Positions 31,985 to 44,715 are shown, counted from the stretch's first letter. The stretch: DNA of 64,000 nucleotides from Guillardia theta CCMP2712 (GCF_000315625.1 NW_005434670.1:342606-406605); one strand, 5' to 3'. A program made the numbers and translations. Notes: generated by a model from the sequence alone, not told the origin.

Positions 31985-33164
31985 TTCTTACTCATTGCAC
32001 TGCACTTTACAGCATCTTGAAAAGAACGTCCTGTACGGTGAGTCGCCCTTGTGCCTTGACGGTTGATTGAGCACCCGAGAAGATCGAGATCAGTTTGCAC
32101 CCTCGAGTTCTGTGAAGCCGTATCAGAATGCTCCCAGATACCTCTACATTGATGTGAGTGTCAGAGCTGTCAAAGAGGTCAAACTCAAGACAGGGATGTA
32201 GATGTAGCTCTAGGATTTTGCTGCAGTGATGAACCAGTGGAAAGAGTTGAGGAGAAGAAAAGGACGATGATTGAGGAGGGGTCGCATTCAACCTCTCACC
32301 CTTCCCTGCCATCAGATGGAATTTGGAAGCTTCGCTTTTCGTCTTTCCTGGTCAAGCTTACGGTGAAAGATTCTCATCGTCTTCGCCGCTGACTTTCGTT
32401 CCTTCAACAAGCGAGTACGTCGACCTCGTGCTGGCCGTCAAGTCAGGATCCCTTGATGGGCTCAGACTTCCACATCGCAACTTTCGCTCTACTGTGCTGC
32501 AAGTGGACCCAACGAGTCTCTCTGATCTGCTGTGATTTGAACCTGCTGGTAGATCGGAGAAGCGCTGGACTCTAGCTTGGTCCGATACTTCGAGGAGGAG
32601 ACTCGGAGGCATGCGGGGACTTGCGAGGAAGGTCGCGTATGCCTCAGCCTCTCTTGCTACGGGCTCATGGGGACGGCAGGGTATGGGATGCTCTACCGAC
32701 GGCGCGTGGTCGACGAGAAGGAGGAGCTCAACTTTCCCGGACCTCTTGTCCTGGTCTTATCTTCGGTAACGAGTGGCTCTTTTCGAAAGGAGGTGAAGAC
32801 TGTTGCAGGAGATTCAAGTGCCAAGCTCGCTAGTGGCAGTGGCGAATCTTTCGCACGGGTTCAAGGTCTGCTGACTTGTTTCCTTGCCCTCGTCTCGAGC
32901 TTGTCCAGGTTGTCGAGTTATTGAGCCGACTGGACGTGGGTATTCCCAAGTAGCGGTTGACATGAAATCCTGCTGAGTGAGAACAGATGAGGAATTCCGG
33001 TGTGTCACTGCTCCTGATCTCTCCTACGCCAAATGCAAGATGCAGGCAAGTCGAGCAACTCTGAGGACGAAAGATCTCAACTGATACCGCAACAGATCAT
33101 CGAGTGCTTCGGTATCGGACTTCGTCGGCCCGAGATCTACAACAGCCTTGCAGAGTTACAGTGA
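31985..33164 (+). CDS. Multi-exon unknown protein
   Basis: Several plus-strand exons with strong donors can be read: HLEKNVLYG (donor GTGAGTCGC at about 32040), VKPYQNAPRYLYID (donor GTGAGTG at about 32153), LEASLFVFPGQAYG, then STSEYVDLVLAVKSGSLDG up to FRSTVLQ. The last joins in phase 0 to IGEALDSSLVRYFEEETRRH, CLSLSCYGLMGTAGYGMLYR and LNFPGPLVLVLS. Later exons include TDEEFRCVTAPDLSYAKCKM and, last, ECFGIGLRRPEIYNSLAELQ followed by stop at 33164. No domain is recognised. The start and the exon borders after 32770 are unresolved. A minus-strand frame at 32007-32312 is also open and is the main alternative for the 5' part. Confidence 0.42.
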
Positions 33165-33297
33165 ACTTGAGTTTGATATCCTTAAACATGCTTTCTGTCT
33201 GTTCGTATCGTCTGCATCAGTCCGAATCTTCCTCGCTGACTTCGTCCTTGCTGGGTTCTTTCTGACTTCTCCGCAGAACCTGCAATATTGTTTTCAC

Positions 33298-36200
33298 CTA
33301 GAGAACGCTGAGCCTTCTGCTTACCCGGGACACGTTGGGGAATGCATGGGTAAGGAGGCTAGCGTCCAAGAAGTCTTCGATGTTTCTTCTCTTCTTCTTG
33401 GTCCCATCTCCTTGTAGGGATGGGTCAGGGACGTGCTGGAAAGTCTCATCAGACACCCAACAACCCACACGCGATCGCTTTACCTCGTCGGAACTTCTTT
33501 CCTCCCTCCGAGTGCTCTTGTGTGATCTGTTGACGCATCTCCGCAACCATCTGTGTTTGTCTTCTTTTGACTTAGCAAGGACCTCTCGCAGTTTCACAGC
33601 ATCCTGAGAAGGTTACATCAGTAGAAATCTTGATGAGCATGCAAACGAGACCATGTGATCTGCCAACGCCTTGACGTGGGAAGCAGACATGCTGTCGATG
33701 CAAGCAACGACAAGAGCAAGAGAACCATCTTTTAAGCTTGCAACGTCTTCAAACGACATGAGCGACAGCCCTTCCCTTCTACCTTCCTCGTCAACAAGAC
33801 TCAATAAGTCTTCTTGTACCGACATCTTAACCCACGGTATGAGTTCAGCTAGTTCTGCTCTTGTGAAAGCTTGAGACTGCAGCTTGAGTGTGTTGCTGTC
33901 CCAGCTCTCAACCTCCTCGGAGATCAAGAACAATCTTTTCCTTGCGGCTGACAAGGAGGCAAGGATCAGATTCCTCTCTGCCTGCGAGGTGACGGCAAGG
34001 GTTTCTTTGAGCTTGTAAGCAGGCAGCAGTTGAAGAGCATGCTTCCGCTGGTCGGGGGAAAGAACGCAAAGAGCACTCGCCCTCTCGTTAGGTGGCAACT
34101 CAGACAAGACCTGAAGAGAAGAAGGCGATCAGTGACTAGCAGGCTGGCAGGGCAACTGACCCCCGCCCGAGTCTCGTGGGAGAGTGCAGAGAGGATCGCT
34201 TTCAAGGAGGACGCTTCCATGTGCATCATCACGGACGCGAGGGGGTGGGGTGCGACGAGCTCTGATAGTCTCTTGAGGTGAGGGGAAGAGCAGGCGAGCA
34301 GGTCCTTCATGCGGGACTTGTCGTCGCCCTTCAAGAACCTCAGGCATCGCTGAAAGTCCTCCTGATCGTCGCTGGGAAGAGTCGACAAGAGGTTTGCGAC
34401 CTGTTGCTCTCGCATCATCGCCAGGCCCTCCACGTACAGCTTCCCCTTCATCCCTGCGATGCTCGTCAGTTTGCCTTCGTCTGCCAGGAACTCCATCGCT
34501 GATGCTCGCTCCTCCGCTCCCATCTGCTCAAGAACGTCCACAAGTTTTTGGCGTGAGAGCATTTCAAACAGCCCCTTCTTGTCCGCATGCTGGCACCGGA
34601 CCATCTCCAACATGTTTTGTATCGGCAGCCAGTCGAGCAGGGTCTCCGGGTCCTCCCTCCTTGCAAGCGCGCGCAGCTGCTCCCATCGCACGTCTGCGCT
34701 CATCTCCTCGAGCCTCATCACCATCTGCAGGTGACTGCCAACGGGCTCCGAGCACAGGGAAGCGACAGTCTGCTGCTGCCACCCATCGCAGACCTCAAAG
34801 AGAGAGGACGCGATACATGCCGGAAGCTGCGACAGCATTTCTGCTTTCCCCTCCTCGTCGCACCTCTCAAATGCGAGCATGAGAACAGCAGGCGGGATGT
34901 GAGCGAACGCTTCTGAAATCCACGTGATGGGGAGGTGTTGGATCACAAGCTGCAGTTTGAGAGGTGAAGTTGCCCTGACGAGGATCGCAATCTCTTCCAG
35001 GTTCGCATACATCAACCCCAGCGTCAGAGTCTCGAGCTCCATCCCTTCCACCTCGCTCTGTCGCTCCACTTCGTCAAGATGCCTCACGTTCTGGACTAGA
35101 CGGATGGCAGCTTGAGCAGGGCCGGGAGATCATTGAAGACAACCTGTCACACTCGTTCAGACTCGTGCTTGGCACTTGACCAACACACCTCTCTATCTTC
35201 TTGCGAGCAATGTCCCAGCAATGCTACAATAGTCTTTGGCTCGCAATCGCCAAGAAACGATCTCCGAGACTGCTGATCGGTTCCGAGAAGAACGCTTGCC
35301 AGCATCTGATCGCTAGTGTCATATACGAGCATATCAAGGCAGCAGCTTTCCTCGGGAGCAAGTGAAGCGTTGGTGGGGTTCAGCTGCGCAATGGTTGAGG
35401 CGTAGAAGACAAAAAGATTGCTGCTCACCGACATGTTTGTCGTTTCGTTCGCACCCTCCGATGACTGCATCGATGTTTCTTCCGGCTCCTCGTCAGCCAC
35501 AGCACGCGTCCTCCTAGAGAGCACCTAGAGTTTCTTCACGAGCTGCTCGAGTATCACAAACACCAGCACCGTGCAAGGAAGCAGAGCTCTCTCCTTCCTG
35601 TGCTCTCGCCCTCTCTCCTTGTCAGCCCCGGAGTGTGGAGAGGCGGGTCGCTCCTTGAGTTCTTTCATCGCCTGCGACAACTGCTGCAGACTCCCTCCCA
35701 TCTCTCTCGCTATCTCCTGACTCAACTTCATCCCCAGCTGCCAAACGGCTTCATGTCGCTGCAACTTGGCATGAGCCTCATACACGTGGGTGCGGTCGCT
35801 TTTCAAGATCAACATGGCCTCCTCTAAGATCTCAGCAAGACCCTGCAGCACCTGCTTTTTGAGGGCTGCTACACTGCTTGCTCGCAGACTCTCTTCGATG
35901 CCTTCATTCGCTTTCAGCTCCAGTTCACGCTTCAATCCTGCCATTTCCTCACGCAAAGTCAAGACTTGGGATTCAGACTCCTGTAGCTTGTCATTGGCTT
36001 GCTGCAAGCTTTGCAATCTCTCTTGTAGGTTGTGATTTTCCTTTTCCATACTTGATAGTTTACTCTTCAATCCATCAAGCTCTTGCGTGCATCGTTTTTC
36101 CAGTTGTGATGCTTCAGACATTGACTCTCGAAGCGACTCAATCATGATGCTCTGTTCGCTGCATTTAGCCTGGAGGGTTGCAATTTCCTTAGCTCTTCTC

Positions 36201-37020
36201 GCCATCTCTCTCTCACTCTCTTTCTCCAACAATTCTTTTTCGTATTGAAACTCATTCTCTTTCTCCTCGAGTTGCTGTTGAAGTGCTTTACATCGTTGTT
36301 CTAGTTCATCTTGATGCGATTGCGCGAGTTCATGGAGAAGAGGCTTGTCGTTCCCCTTCAACAGCTCGCCCGAGTAATATCCCACAGAGATTCGCTTCTC
36401 CTCCAGGTCAGCCCACTCCTTCAGGCTGTCTCGGTACTTCATTCCTTCACTCAGCGCTAGTTCCAGGTCAGACCCTGTTGCAGTCTCAATCATCGCAAAT
36501 GGACAATGCTCATACTGAGTTGTAAGTTTTGAGATTCAAGGACGTGGCATCTTTCTGACATTCTCAGAACCTCGTCCTTCACGCTTCATGTCAGAAGAGA
36601 CAAGCCTGAGCTCCATGACAAGCTCCTCACATTCGCCTTCTCCACGCTCTTCTGTTGCCTTCTGAGGCGTTCAACCAGCTCCAGGAACTGCAGCGTCTTG
36701 TGCCGCGAGCTCTCTCGCCCCCGGCTGTCCTGCAAGTCAAGGTGGTATCTACTCTTGAGCTCCTCGTTTATGTCCTCCATCGACTTGCCCGCCATCCATG
36801 ACCTCCTCTCACTTCAGCTCCCTTCACCTCAACCACACGCAAGACAAACTCACTGCAGGTACTCCTCCACCCGATGAAAGTCGTCAGGAGCGAAAGTCGC
36901 GAAGAAGATGCTGAGCTCTTTCTTCAAGGCGCGGGCAGCTTGAGACTGTTGTCTTATCTTGTACTTGCTCTCTTGGTGCGAGTTGTGAACGTTCTCAAGC
37001 CTAAGATTTCACGGAGATGT
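33298..37020 (-). CDS. Coiled-coil protein with C-terminal helical repeats
   Basis: A long multi-exon gene. 5' exons give KKELSIFFATFAPDDFHRVE, then WMAGKSMEDINEELKSRYHL and LQFLELVERLRRQQKSVEK. A large exon (36493-35525 region) encodes a coiled coil of about 200 residues (LEQRCKALQQQLEEKENEFQ to LREEMAGLKRELELKANEG). It ends LLPCT and joins in phase, by a 46-nt intron, to an acidic linker (AVADEEPEETSMQSSEGANE). From about 35330 down comes a run of helical hairpins with repeated L-x-x-L-P and AL-x-x-LP patterns (LQLVIQHLPITWISEAFAHI, KAEMLSQLPACIASSLFEVC, EQQVANLLSTLPSDDQEDFQ, VLSELPPNERASALCVLSP), somewhat like MgtE-N or HEAT-type repeats. The last exon (VKLREVLAKSKEDKHRWLRR) ends at 33298. 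Cytoskeletal or scaffold role inferred; the first exon is not found. Confidence 0.6.
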
Positions 37021-37176
37021 CACACTCACGCCCTTCCTCATTCAGTCTTCCCTCCCCCTCCCTCCCCGCCCCTCTCCATCTTTTAGCATCCTGAGGAGAC
37101 ATCATGCACACTTAGCTGGGTCAAACATCCGACGGCGACTAGTCAGAAAAAGCAGAAGCAGCCGCTCAGCAGCAGC

Positions 37177-37234
<58 letters not shown>

Positions 37235-37757
37235 TAGCTGAGCAAGTAATTGAGCAAGCCTTTCATTTGTCATGCAGTCACTCTCACCATGCCGACGACA
37301 TGTCTGTACCAGTAGCCACAAGAGTCCTAATCTGGTCTTTACTCAAAGTTAACTTAAATCAGTACCATTAATCTTGGCCGGGCCGCCTGCCCGGCCCGGC
37401 CCGGGCCCTTCAACTTGATCGCCGGCACAAGTTGACTGACGAGTGCCAAGTAGTGTCAGACTGCCGAAGCCTACCCCTCCTTTTGATATAAACAGGACGG
37501 GTGTGCAATGAGACCCAACGGACCACCCGTCGGTGAGCGCTCATAAAGACTGGGGTATCATCAAGTAAACAAGGACATAGGGTGGTCATTTGTGATTTGG
37601 TGGTAAAGTGAGGAAAGGAGGTACTTTTGTACGTAAATTAGGGGGTAGGGTAGCCAAGTTTGCATTTGAGAGGTAGGGTCAGGATATTGTTTATGGGGGG
37701 TGGTAGGGGGTGTTGAAGTGTGGGGTGGGGTGCGTGTGAACCCCAAGAGCCACCGGG
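37021..37757. other. Intergenic: (AAGC)n tract, motif copy, GC island, G-rich tract
   Basis: 37175-37235 is a perfect (AAGC)n tetranucleotide array. 37338-37353 is a dispersed-motif copy (TTTACTCAAAGTTAAC, with CAGTACC 6 bases later). 37376-37425 is a CCCGGCCCGGCCCGGGCCC island. 37560-37740 is G-rich on the plus strand (GGGGTGGTAGGGGGTG), the complement of the C-rich tracts elsewhere. Confidence 0.6.
37338..37353 (-). repeat. Dispersed motif, copy at 37.3 kb
   Basis: TTTACTCAAAGTTAAC then TTAAATCAGTACC; on the minus strand GGTACTGATTTAAGTTAACT and onward, matching the extended consensus. Confidence 0.85.
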
Positions 37758-39879
37758 ATGGAGGGGACGCCGCTCCTGGAGCCGAAGAAGGTGAGGGGGG
37801 GGAGAGAGGGGGGGGAAGGGGGGGATGAGGAAGTGAAAGAATAGAAGCAGAACTGAATCTGAAGTTCGGGGCAAGGGAGCGGGGGGAGATGATGTGAAAA
37901 GACGGACATGGTTGGACGACGATATGTGTTAAAGAGTATGTGGCACCTTGGAGTGGTACACGCTACCTCATTAGCGGTTCGCAATTGTGAAGTTTGCACT
38001 TGTGAAGCGTTGTACGATTCTCTGGCGATTGTATATGGAGAATCTTTGTCTTCAGAACGAAACGTTTCGTTCTGTTTCGTATAGAATCATCGCACTTGAG
38101 TCATCGCAATTGATTTTATTGCTAGATCCCCAAATGGCGAAGAATCAACATACCCGCTGTTATTTCCGTGGCCTGCATTTCACTTGCTGTCTTGGTGGTG
38201 TACTCTGCTATGCATAATGAGCAGGCACCGGTCATTGCGGACCTCTCGCTGTCACCAGCTGTTGCATACATACCTGCCGTGGGCCAACAGAGACTACAGT
38301 ACATCTATGTCCCTGAGCAGGCGCTGCAGCAACAGAAGAAGAAAGCTTCAAAGTTCACGACACCAGAGGATCCTCTCTACTTGCCCCAGCCTTTGCTTCC
38401 TTCATTTGCAGTTGCAAACGGAAACATCCTCGCTGGGGCAGGAAACAACACCACTGCCGACGGTGGTCTGCCTCCATGGCATGTTCGGTCTTGCGCCATT
38501 TCGTCGTTGGTGACTCAGGCAAAAGGGGTCCTCATTCAGTGGGACAAGTGCGGGTACATGTTCCAGGGTCAACCCAAGTTTGAGGATCCAGCAAACCCCA
38601 TCGCTCCCAGTGCGGATGGCACAGTCGGAGTGATCTCTGCTCCGGCGGACGACAAGGAATGTACCCCGTCCAAGATGAACTCGCCCAAGTGCAGGTAACC
38701 GGGCGATCCTTGTGTTTTGGGATACGAATTCTTGACGTTGCTATACTGTAGAAAAGAGTTCACACGTACCATCGCCAGAAATGACCACGATACTCTTTAC
38801 AAATGCATGTTGAGCATTCGCGGTCTCTCCCAGACTTGTGAGGATTTGGATGTCGTAACGGCCAAGGAAGGAAGCTGATTTTCATTGTTTACAGGCGATA
38901 CCTACTCTGCTTGTGGTCCCACCCCTAGCGTGAACTCACCCATCAAGTCTTTTGGAACACAGTCTGTTTGCAATGCGCCTGACGGAGGATACTACAAGGA
39001 GCCGGAAGTTGAGCGCATGTGCGGTGTTTGCGAAATGTTCCATGCAGTCGCAGGCGCTGCGGTCACCCCACACTACCGCGACACTGTGAACGGTAGCGAG
39101 TATGAGTTTTTGTTCAAAGTAACTGGATTTTGCAGAGGATGAAAGCAGCGGTGGAGGCTGTTTCGCACACGGTGCCACAGTTGTGGTGCAACACTCTGGC
39201 AGAAAGAATATCCAGGACGTCCAGGTGGGAGATATGATCCTTGGCTCAAACCAGGTAGTCGTGACATTGGCATGAATGTGGGGAACGAGTGAGGGGCTGA
39301 ATGGAATGCACAGGAATATCGTAGGACATACTTTATTCACGATCACGAGAAGCCTTCCGAGACTTTGAAAATCTCAGTCGGACAGGAGGAAATCGAGATG
39401 ACCCCCTCACATTTCCTTCCTATCTATTCGGCGGAGTGTGGTGAGAAGTTTTGCCAGTTTGCCAAGCTTGTTCCAGCCGCTTCTGTCAAGCCCGGAGATT
39501 TCCTGTACACCCAAGGTGGCTTTGAGATGGTGAAGGGCGTAAGCTCAAGCCGCTCCTTCGTCCGTTATTTGCTGGTTGAAGGAGGAAATCTCATGGTGAA
39601 CGGGGTCCTTGCCTCTGTTCAAAGCACAGCAGCTGGAGCACTTGAAACTCTGCCTTTCAGGTTCCTGGACACGATCTTTCCTGGCAGCCTTGAGGTTCGT
39701 CCTGATAAAATAGTCGTGTGCCTGCCTGATCCTTCTTTCAGGCCCCGGCTATCAAGCAGGCCCTTCGCACCGTCCTTGAGTCTCCTATGCTGCGATCGTT
39801 TGAGACCTTGATCGCTAGAACGCATGCTCTTCCCATCACCATTGCCCCTCTCCTCGTCTCATCTAGCTCAAGCAGTTGA
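37758..39879 (+). CDS. Type II membrane protein with autoprocessing Hint (Hedgehog/intein) domain
   Basis: Seven exons join in phase: 37758-37790, 38126-38694, 38752-38837, 38895-39092, 39136-39254, 39314-39694 and 39742-39879, giving 507 residues. MEGTPLLEPKK is followed by basic residues and a signal anchor (NIPAVISVACISLAVLVVYS), so most of the protein faces the lumen or outside. Residues ~60-303 include two Cys-rich stretches (CEDLD region and RMCGVCEMFHAVAGAAVTP). At Cys304 the Hint domain begins: GGGCFAHGATVVV, IQDVQVGDMILGSNQ, EIEMTPSHFLPIY (the T-x-x-H motif), SVKPGDFLYTQGG and NLMVNGVLASVQS. Gly-Cys-Phe plus TPSH are the residues used for thioester formation in Hedgehog autoprocessing, so cleavage before Cys304 is expected. 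The C-terminus (QALRTVLESPMLRSFETLIA) is helical. An AATAAA lies at about 39919. Confidence 0.85.
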
Positions 39880-41409
39880 GCAAGTGCGACGACAGGCTAC
39901 GTATGTCGTTCTACGATATTAATAAAGTCATATTGAGTTTATTAAGATATTTCTCAGAGTGCCAATGGTCATCATTACTGACATCGAATGCCTCCTCTAG
40001 GCTCTTCTTGACGTCCCTGCCCTGAACAGAAAAACGACACGCATGTGCCCTACACATCTATCGCGACCCTTCCACTGACGATATACTCAAAATGGTTTTC
40101 AGTTGGAAAGTTGCCTACAGACACCTCCTCTTTCCCCTTCCCCTCCCCTCCTTATCTTTGTCCTCGTCCTTGTCCTCGTCCTCGTCCTTGTCCTCGTCCT
40201 CGTCCTCCTTCTCTGCCTCCTGCTCCACCGCCACCGCCTTCGCCTCCTTCTCGTCCTCCGCCTCCTCGTCCTGGACCTCTTCCTGCTAATCGTCATCCTC
40301 CTNNNNNNNNNNNNNNNNNNNNNNNNNNNNNNNNNNNNNNNNNNNNNNNNNNNNNNNNNNNNNNNNNNNNNNNNNNNNNNNNNNNNNNNNNNNNNNNNNN
40401 NNTCCTCCTCCTCCTCCTGCCTCCTCCTCCTGCTCCTCCTCCTCCTGCTCCTCCTCCTCCTCCTTCTCCTTCTCATCCTTCTCCTTCTCCTTCTGTCACT
40501 CCTCCTCCTCCTCCTTCTCCTCCTCCTTCTCCTCCTCCTCCTCCTCCTCCTTCTCCTTCTCTGCCTCCTTCTCCTTCTCTGCCTCCTTCTCCTTCTCTGC
40601 CTCCTTCTCTGTATCCGTCTCTGCATCCTGCTCCACCACTACCGCCTCCGCCTCCGCCTACGCCTCCGCCTTCGCCTCCGCCTTTCTCGCCTACGCTGAG
40701 GTTATTTTGCAAGTCGAGACGGTCAGCTTCCTGAACTAGTCTTCCAGGTCCCTTAAGTATGTTTTAGATCAATTCTAAAAGATATTTTGATATTTTAAAA
40801 ATAAATGAGTATTTTAAATAAAATATAGTTTTAAACGATCGGAGCTGTAAAGACTGCACCATCCAATGCCCGTGACCCTACCCCTCACGCTACCCCACCC
40901 ACTAAAGGAATTGAAACCTGGATGGTGTACTACCCCCACCATCAATATATCTGAGTCACACACGGGTTCCGTCGACTATGAGTACCCTACCCCTATCACA
41001 CCTCCCCTGTATCCCAATCCGATTTCTGCTGTGATCTGTAGCCGACATCCAATTCGGTACACGCCACCGCGGAACGGTTACAACGGTTACAATAGTAAGT
41101 AAAGGGCCGTGGTCGGTATGAGTCGAGATCTCTCACGTCAGTCGACGGCGACTACAATCGCGGCTGAGCTTCAACGCTCAGAGCCATGACAAGATCAGAG
41201 CAGCCGCACAACGTGAGAGGGGAGGGGAGGCGGAGGCAGCGGAAGGTACAACTCTGCTAGTTTAGAATAGAAGTAGACGGAAAAATGAAAGAGGAAAGAA
41301 CTCGAGAGCCTTAGGGCGCGTACGTTAGTCTCACGTCAGCCTTGAAGTGGAAGGGGACCATCCCTATCACCCATGTCAGCCCCTCGCAACCTGCCAGTTT
41401 CAGCTGGAA
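39880..41409. other. Intergenic: (CCT)n repeats, N gap, AT-rich and C-rich tracts
   Basis: 40140-40690 is (TCC/CTT)-type trinucleotide repeat interrupted by the N gap. 40750-40840 is AT-rich (TTTTAAAAATAAATGAGTAT), similar in words to 44210-44395. 40860-41030 is C-rich on the plus strand with ACCCTACCCC and TACCCCTATCAC. No gene supported. Confidence 0.6.
40303..40402. other. Assembly gap, 100 N
   Basis: Exactly 100 N inside a CCT-rich microsatellite; probably a nominal gap size, so the true length is unknown. Confidence 0.98.
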
Positions 41410-41413
41410 TCAC

Positions 41414-43279
41414 CTAACCACCCGGCCGACCATTTCTCGGGCACCAGTCCAGCTCGACGGAAGGCCGTGTGAAGAGTATTCTGCCCCGCTTGCTGTCAGC
41501 TAAGAGAGGAACCCAGCATTTTATCACCTCGTAGAGCGGTGCTGGAAAGAGCGAGTCTATTCTTGCACGAAACTCTTGAGCCCGCGACTGCTCCACCTGC
41601 TCACCGTCAGCTCTCTCCAACGTAGACTTCTGGCTCACCTGAAACCCCGTCCAGCCAAGGAAGGAATCTGCTTGCGAGTCGCTGAAAGGAAGCGCTCTGA
41701 TCAGCCCATCCGTAGCGCTGGCCCCCTAAGTCAGCCATGTTCCGCTACTCAAGCTCTCAGTACCTGAACTGAAGCTCGCGGAGGATGCATTCATGTTGAC
41801 TCTTGATCTGCAGCCTCGTGCACAGGTCCACCTGCTCAGTGGTCAATTTTCTTGCACTCCTCCCGCTCCTCCCACCTGACGCTGAAAGTTTGGATCTTGA
41901 AATGCTGAGTCGTTCTGCAAACAGATTGAGGACAAGTGCAAAAAGGAGTCCTCCTTCACCTTCCTCCTGTCCTCCCAAACAGCTCGCATCCGCTTCACTG
42001 TCTCCAGCCAATGCTCCTGCCCTTGTCTCGCTTTCCTCTGCATTCTAATCATCGCCGTCCTCCATCTCCTCCTCCTCCTCCTCCTCCTCACCTGCATTTC
42101 TGGCCTATTCCTGACATGTGCTCCGCTCCCCTCTGCACGAGGCTGGGAGGGTTCGGAGTCGTTCAAATGAGGAGGTTTTGCTTTGAGCAAGGAGCTGCTG
42201 GTCCCGTTGGCAAGAATAGGTGTGCTAGCCTTGACGCTGATGGGATGAACGACCTGAGGGGAGGAAACAGGGATAGAAACAGCTAGTGGATGGGAGATGA
42301 TGTTCTCGACTGTTGCATTGCTTCGATTTGAGGCGTAGGAGGTCGAGGTAGAGGGCGTCTCGTCTCTGTTGGACACGTGATCTATGGCCTCGTGCGATTC
42401 GTCCTTCACGTGAGTCGTATCTGGCTTCTCTTCTACTTCCTCCTTGTCGCTCTGCCACTCACAGTCATCATCGCCAATCACATCACGCTCTGATTCCTCC
42501 GACACCTCATTCGCCTGTTGACTCCCGTCGTCGCTCCAGCCTGATCGCGTCAGCACGGACTGCTCTGAGATGACAGCGGGTATCGCGTGCACGTCTCGCT
42601 TCCTCGACGATATGTGATTAGCTGACTCGAATCCCGTGTGGTCTCGCTTCCTCGAGCTGCCTATCGGCTGCTGCCATGACAATCCCGTTCTCCCGTATTT
42701 CAATGCACGTTCATTCGTCTGCTATATCATTTCATCAGCCTTGCGCGTCAAACACAAGCGGCATACCTCCTGCAGGTCTTCTTGCTCGATCACCTCCAGA
42801 AACGTCTCGAAGCCCTCGACTGAGCCCGACATGCTCATGGGCGCATCGATGGAGCCGTGTCGTCCTCGTAGCCCCGAGATGAGAGAGAACGAACCTTCCC
42901 CAAGTCGCGGGATGTGGGTTGGCTGCGCGTTCTCAGGTGTAGCCGAGTTGGAGTGACGATCGCGAGAGTCGAGCTCGGGGGTGCGAGGAAGGAGCGGGGT
43001 CTCAGACTGGGTGGATCCGAAGAGATTCTCATCCAGACTGCCTCCAGACAGCATCATAAGCGACGCTATGCTACCTCTACTTCTGTTCCGCATGTCCGTC
43101 ACCAGACAGGCCGGCGCGTCCATCCAGTTTTCCTCAGGCTTTATGGAGGGAAGAATGTTCTGGATGGCCTGGTCGAGGTGGCGATGCTGATCTGAGCTGC
43201 TGTTCTCATGGCTGTCGAAGTTGTCAACGGAATCTTCCATCGACAGGGTGCTGAAGATCCTCGAGCTTTCCAGCGGCAT
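41414..43279 (-). CDS. Unknown acidic/basic protein, probably nuclear
   Basis: Starts at ATG 43279 (MPLESSRIFSTLSMEDSVDN). Exon 1, Ser/acidic-rich, ends FLEVIEQEDLQE at donor GTATGCC. It joins in phase 0 to TNERALKYGRTGLSWQQPIG and a long exon containing SSRKRDHTGFESANHISSRK, an acidic stretch (VIGDDDCEWQSDKEEVEEKP) and a Ser/Pro-rich part. A basic helical part follows (RKARQGQEHWLETVKRMRAV, WEDRRKVKEDSFLH), then VDLCTRLQIKSQHECILREL. The 3' exons include RARIDSLFPAPLYE and are not fully resolved. No domain is recognised. Paired Ser-Arg-Lys-Arg clusters and acidic patches suggest a nuclear regulator; that is inference. Confidence 0.5.
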
Positions 43280-44715
43280 CTTGGATCTGCGGAATTGTCA
43301 GCATCAGGCAGACCCCTCAGCAACCTTGATGCGGACGACCTGAAATGAGATACTTGGCGGTGTTGACGATCTCAAATATGTACAATGATCTTCGTTGTAG
43401 AACCTAGCACGAAGTGGTCACAGCAAGCAGAGCAGAGCTGGCGTTAAAAGCGCATATCATCTCAATTCAAACAGGTTTCAAACGACGTGTTTTTCGTGTA
43501 AATCCCCGCCAAACATGACAACGAGCTCTTGATTCGCTCTGATCCACACTAAACAAAACACTCGATCTAGACTAAAAGTAAAATGTGTTAGTTTCAATGG
43601 GTATCAAGGATCGTCACGGAACCAGATAAATACCATCCGCAAACTAGAGTATCAGATCAGCAAAGTGTTCACAATGCGACAACCTTCAATAAAACAGCTG
43701 TTTCTTTGCATATGTTTCAAACCACAGAGGACTTCGACACCTTCAGAACAACTCGCTGATCAATGAGTTCTGATGACTCGCATGCTCCCTAAATGCAGGC
43801 ACAGATGGCATGTATGTATGGATGTTCATGCATATCTCGGCAACCTCTACTTCTATGTCTTTGTCTATCTATCATGTTTGGTCGCATCTTCCTCCTCCCC
43901 CTGCCATGGCGCTTGGGTGAAGGTGCTGGTCGAGCCCCTTCTATCTTTCAGCAAAGCTTTTACGACAAGGGTTATCTTTTGCTTTCAATTTACATTTCCA
44001 GCTTCATCAATTTTCCTTCTTACCCAGAATTTGGAGAAGCAATTTTCATAATTTCATGTAATTACTGAAACTTTTGATCGAAGAATCGAAATCGTTGAAC
44101 CCCCTTTCTAGATTCATTTTTCCATCCTTGTATGGTGCGACAAGGACCCCGTAGGTTTCCTTTCATCGCACCGGTCGTGCAACTGTAAAAACTGTGATTT
44201 AAAAGTATTTTACTGTACGTTTTAAAATTTAGGGGAAGCTAAAAACTCAACGATCTGTTGAGATTATTTCTCAGAAAGAGGAGATAAAACTCTTTTTGTA
44301 CGTCATCGAGAAAATAAAGCATAAATATGTTTTAAAACTTTTATTAAATGAACTCCTGAATTTAAAGAATATTTTAAACAGTTTTAAAATATCAAGATCC
44401 GGCTGTATATCTTACAGCTGCTCACCCTCCTGTTTGACCAGGCACGCGCTCAATTCAGTGAGGGGTGGTCACATGACGGGTGGGGCCTGGCGGGAGGCAT
44501 CACTCCGTGACTCACAGGCAGGAAACTTGAAAAAGGCGGCCCGGGGTCGGTACCGTACGGTCGCGTGGCACTGCAGTCACGGCGCGGCAGCGGCGGGCCC
44601 CGGCGGGCCCCGGCTCAGCTGACAGTGAACTTCGGAAGCGGCCCGGGCTGTGAGGCTCGGAACTTCGGAACTCCGAAGGCTTGCCGCTGAGTTGGCCGGG
44701 CAGGATGCCATGATG

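Noticed and set aside
37177-37235. (AAGC)n array as a CRISPR-like or regulatory array
   Set aside because: It is a simple tetranucleotide microsatellite without spacers.
39119-39135. A 17-nt GT...AG segment that looked like a miniature intron in the Hint gene
   Set aside because: Removing it does not restore the frame. A 43-nt intron from 39093 to 39135 does, in exact phase, and gives the GGGCF start of the Hint domain.
40045-40734. Proline/leucine/arginine-rich frames across the N gap
   Set aside because: Translations of CCT/CTT repeats through unknown bases.
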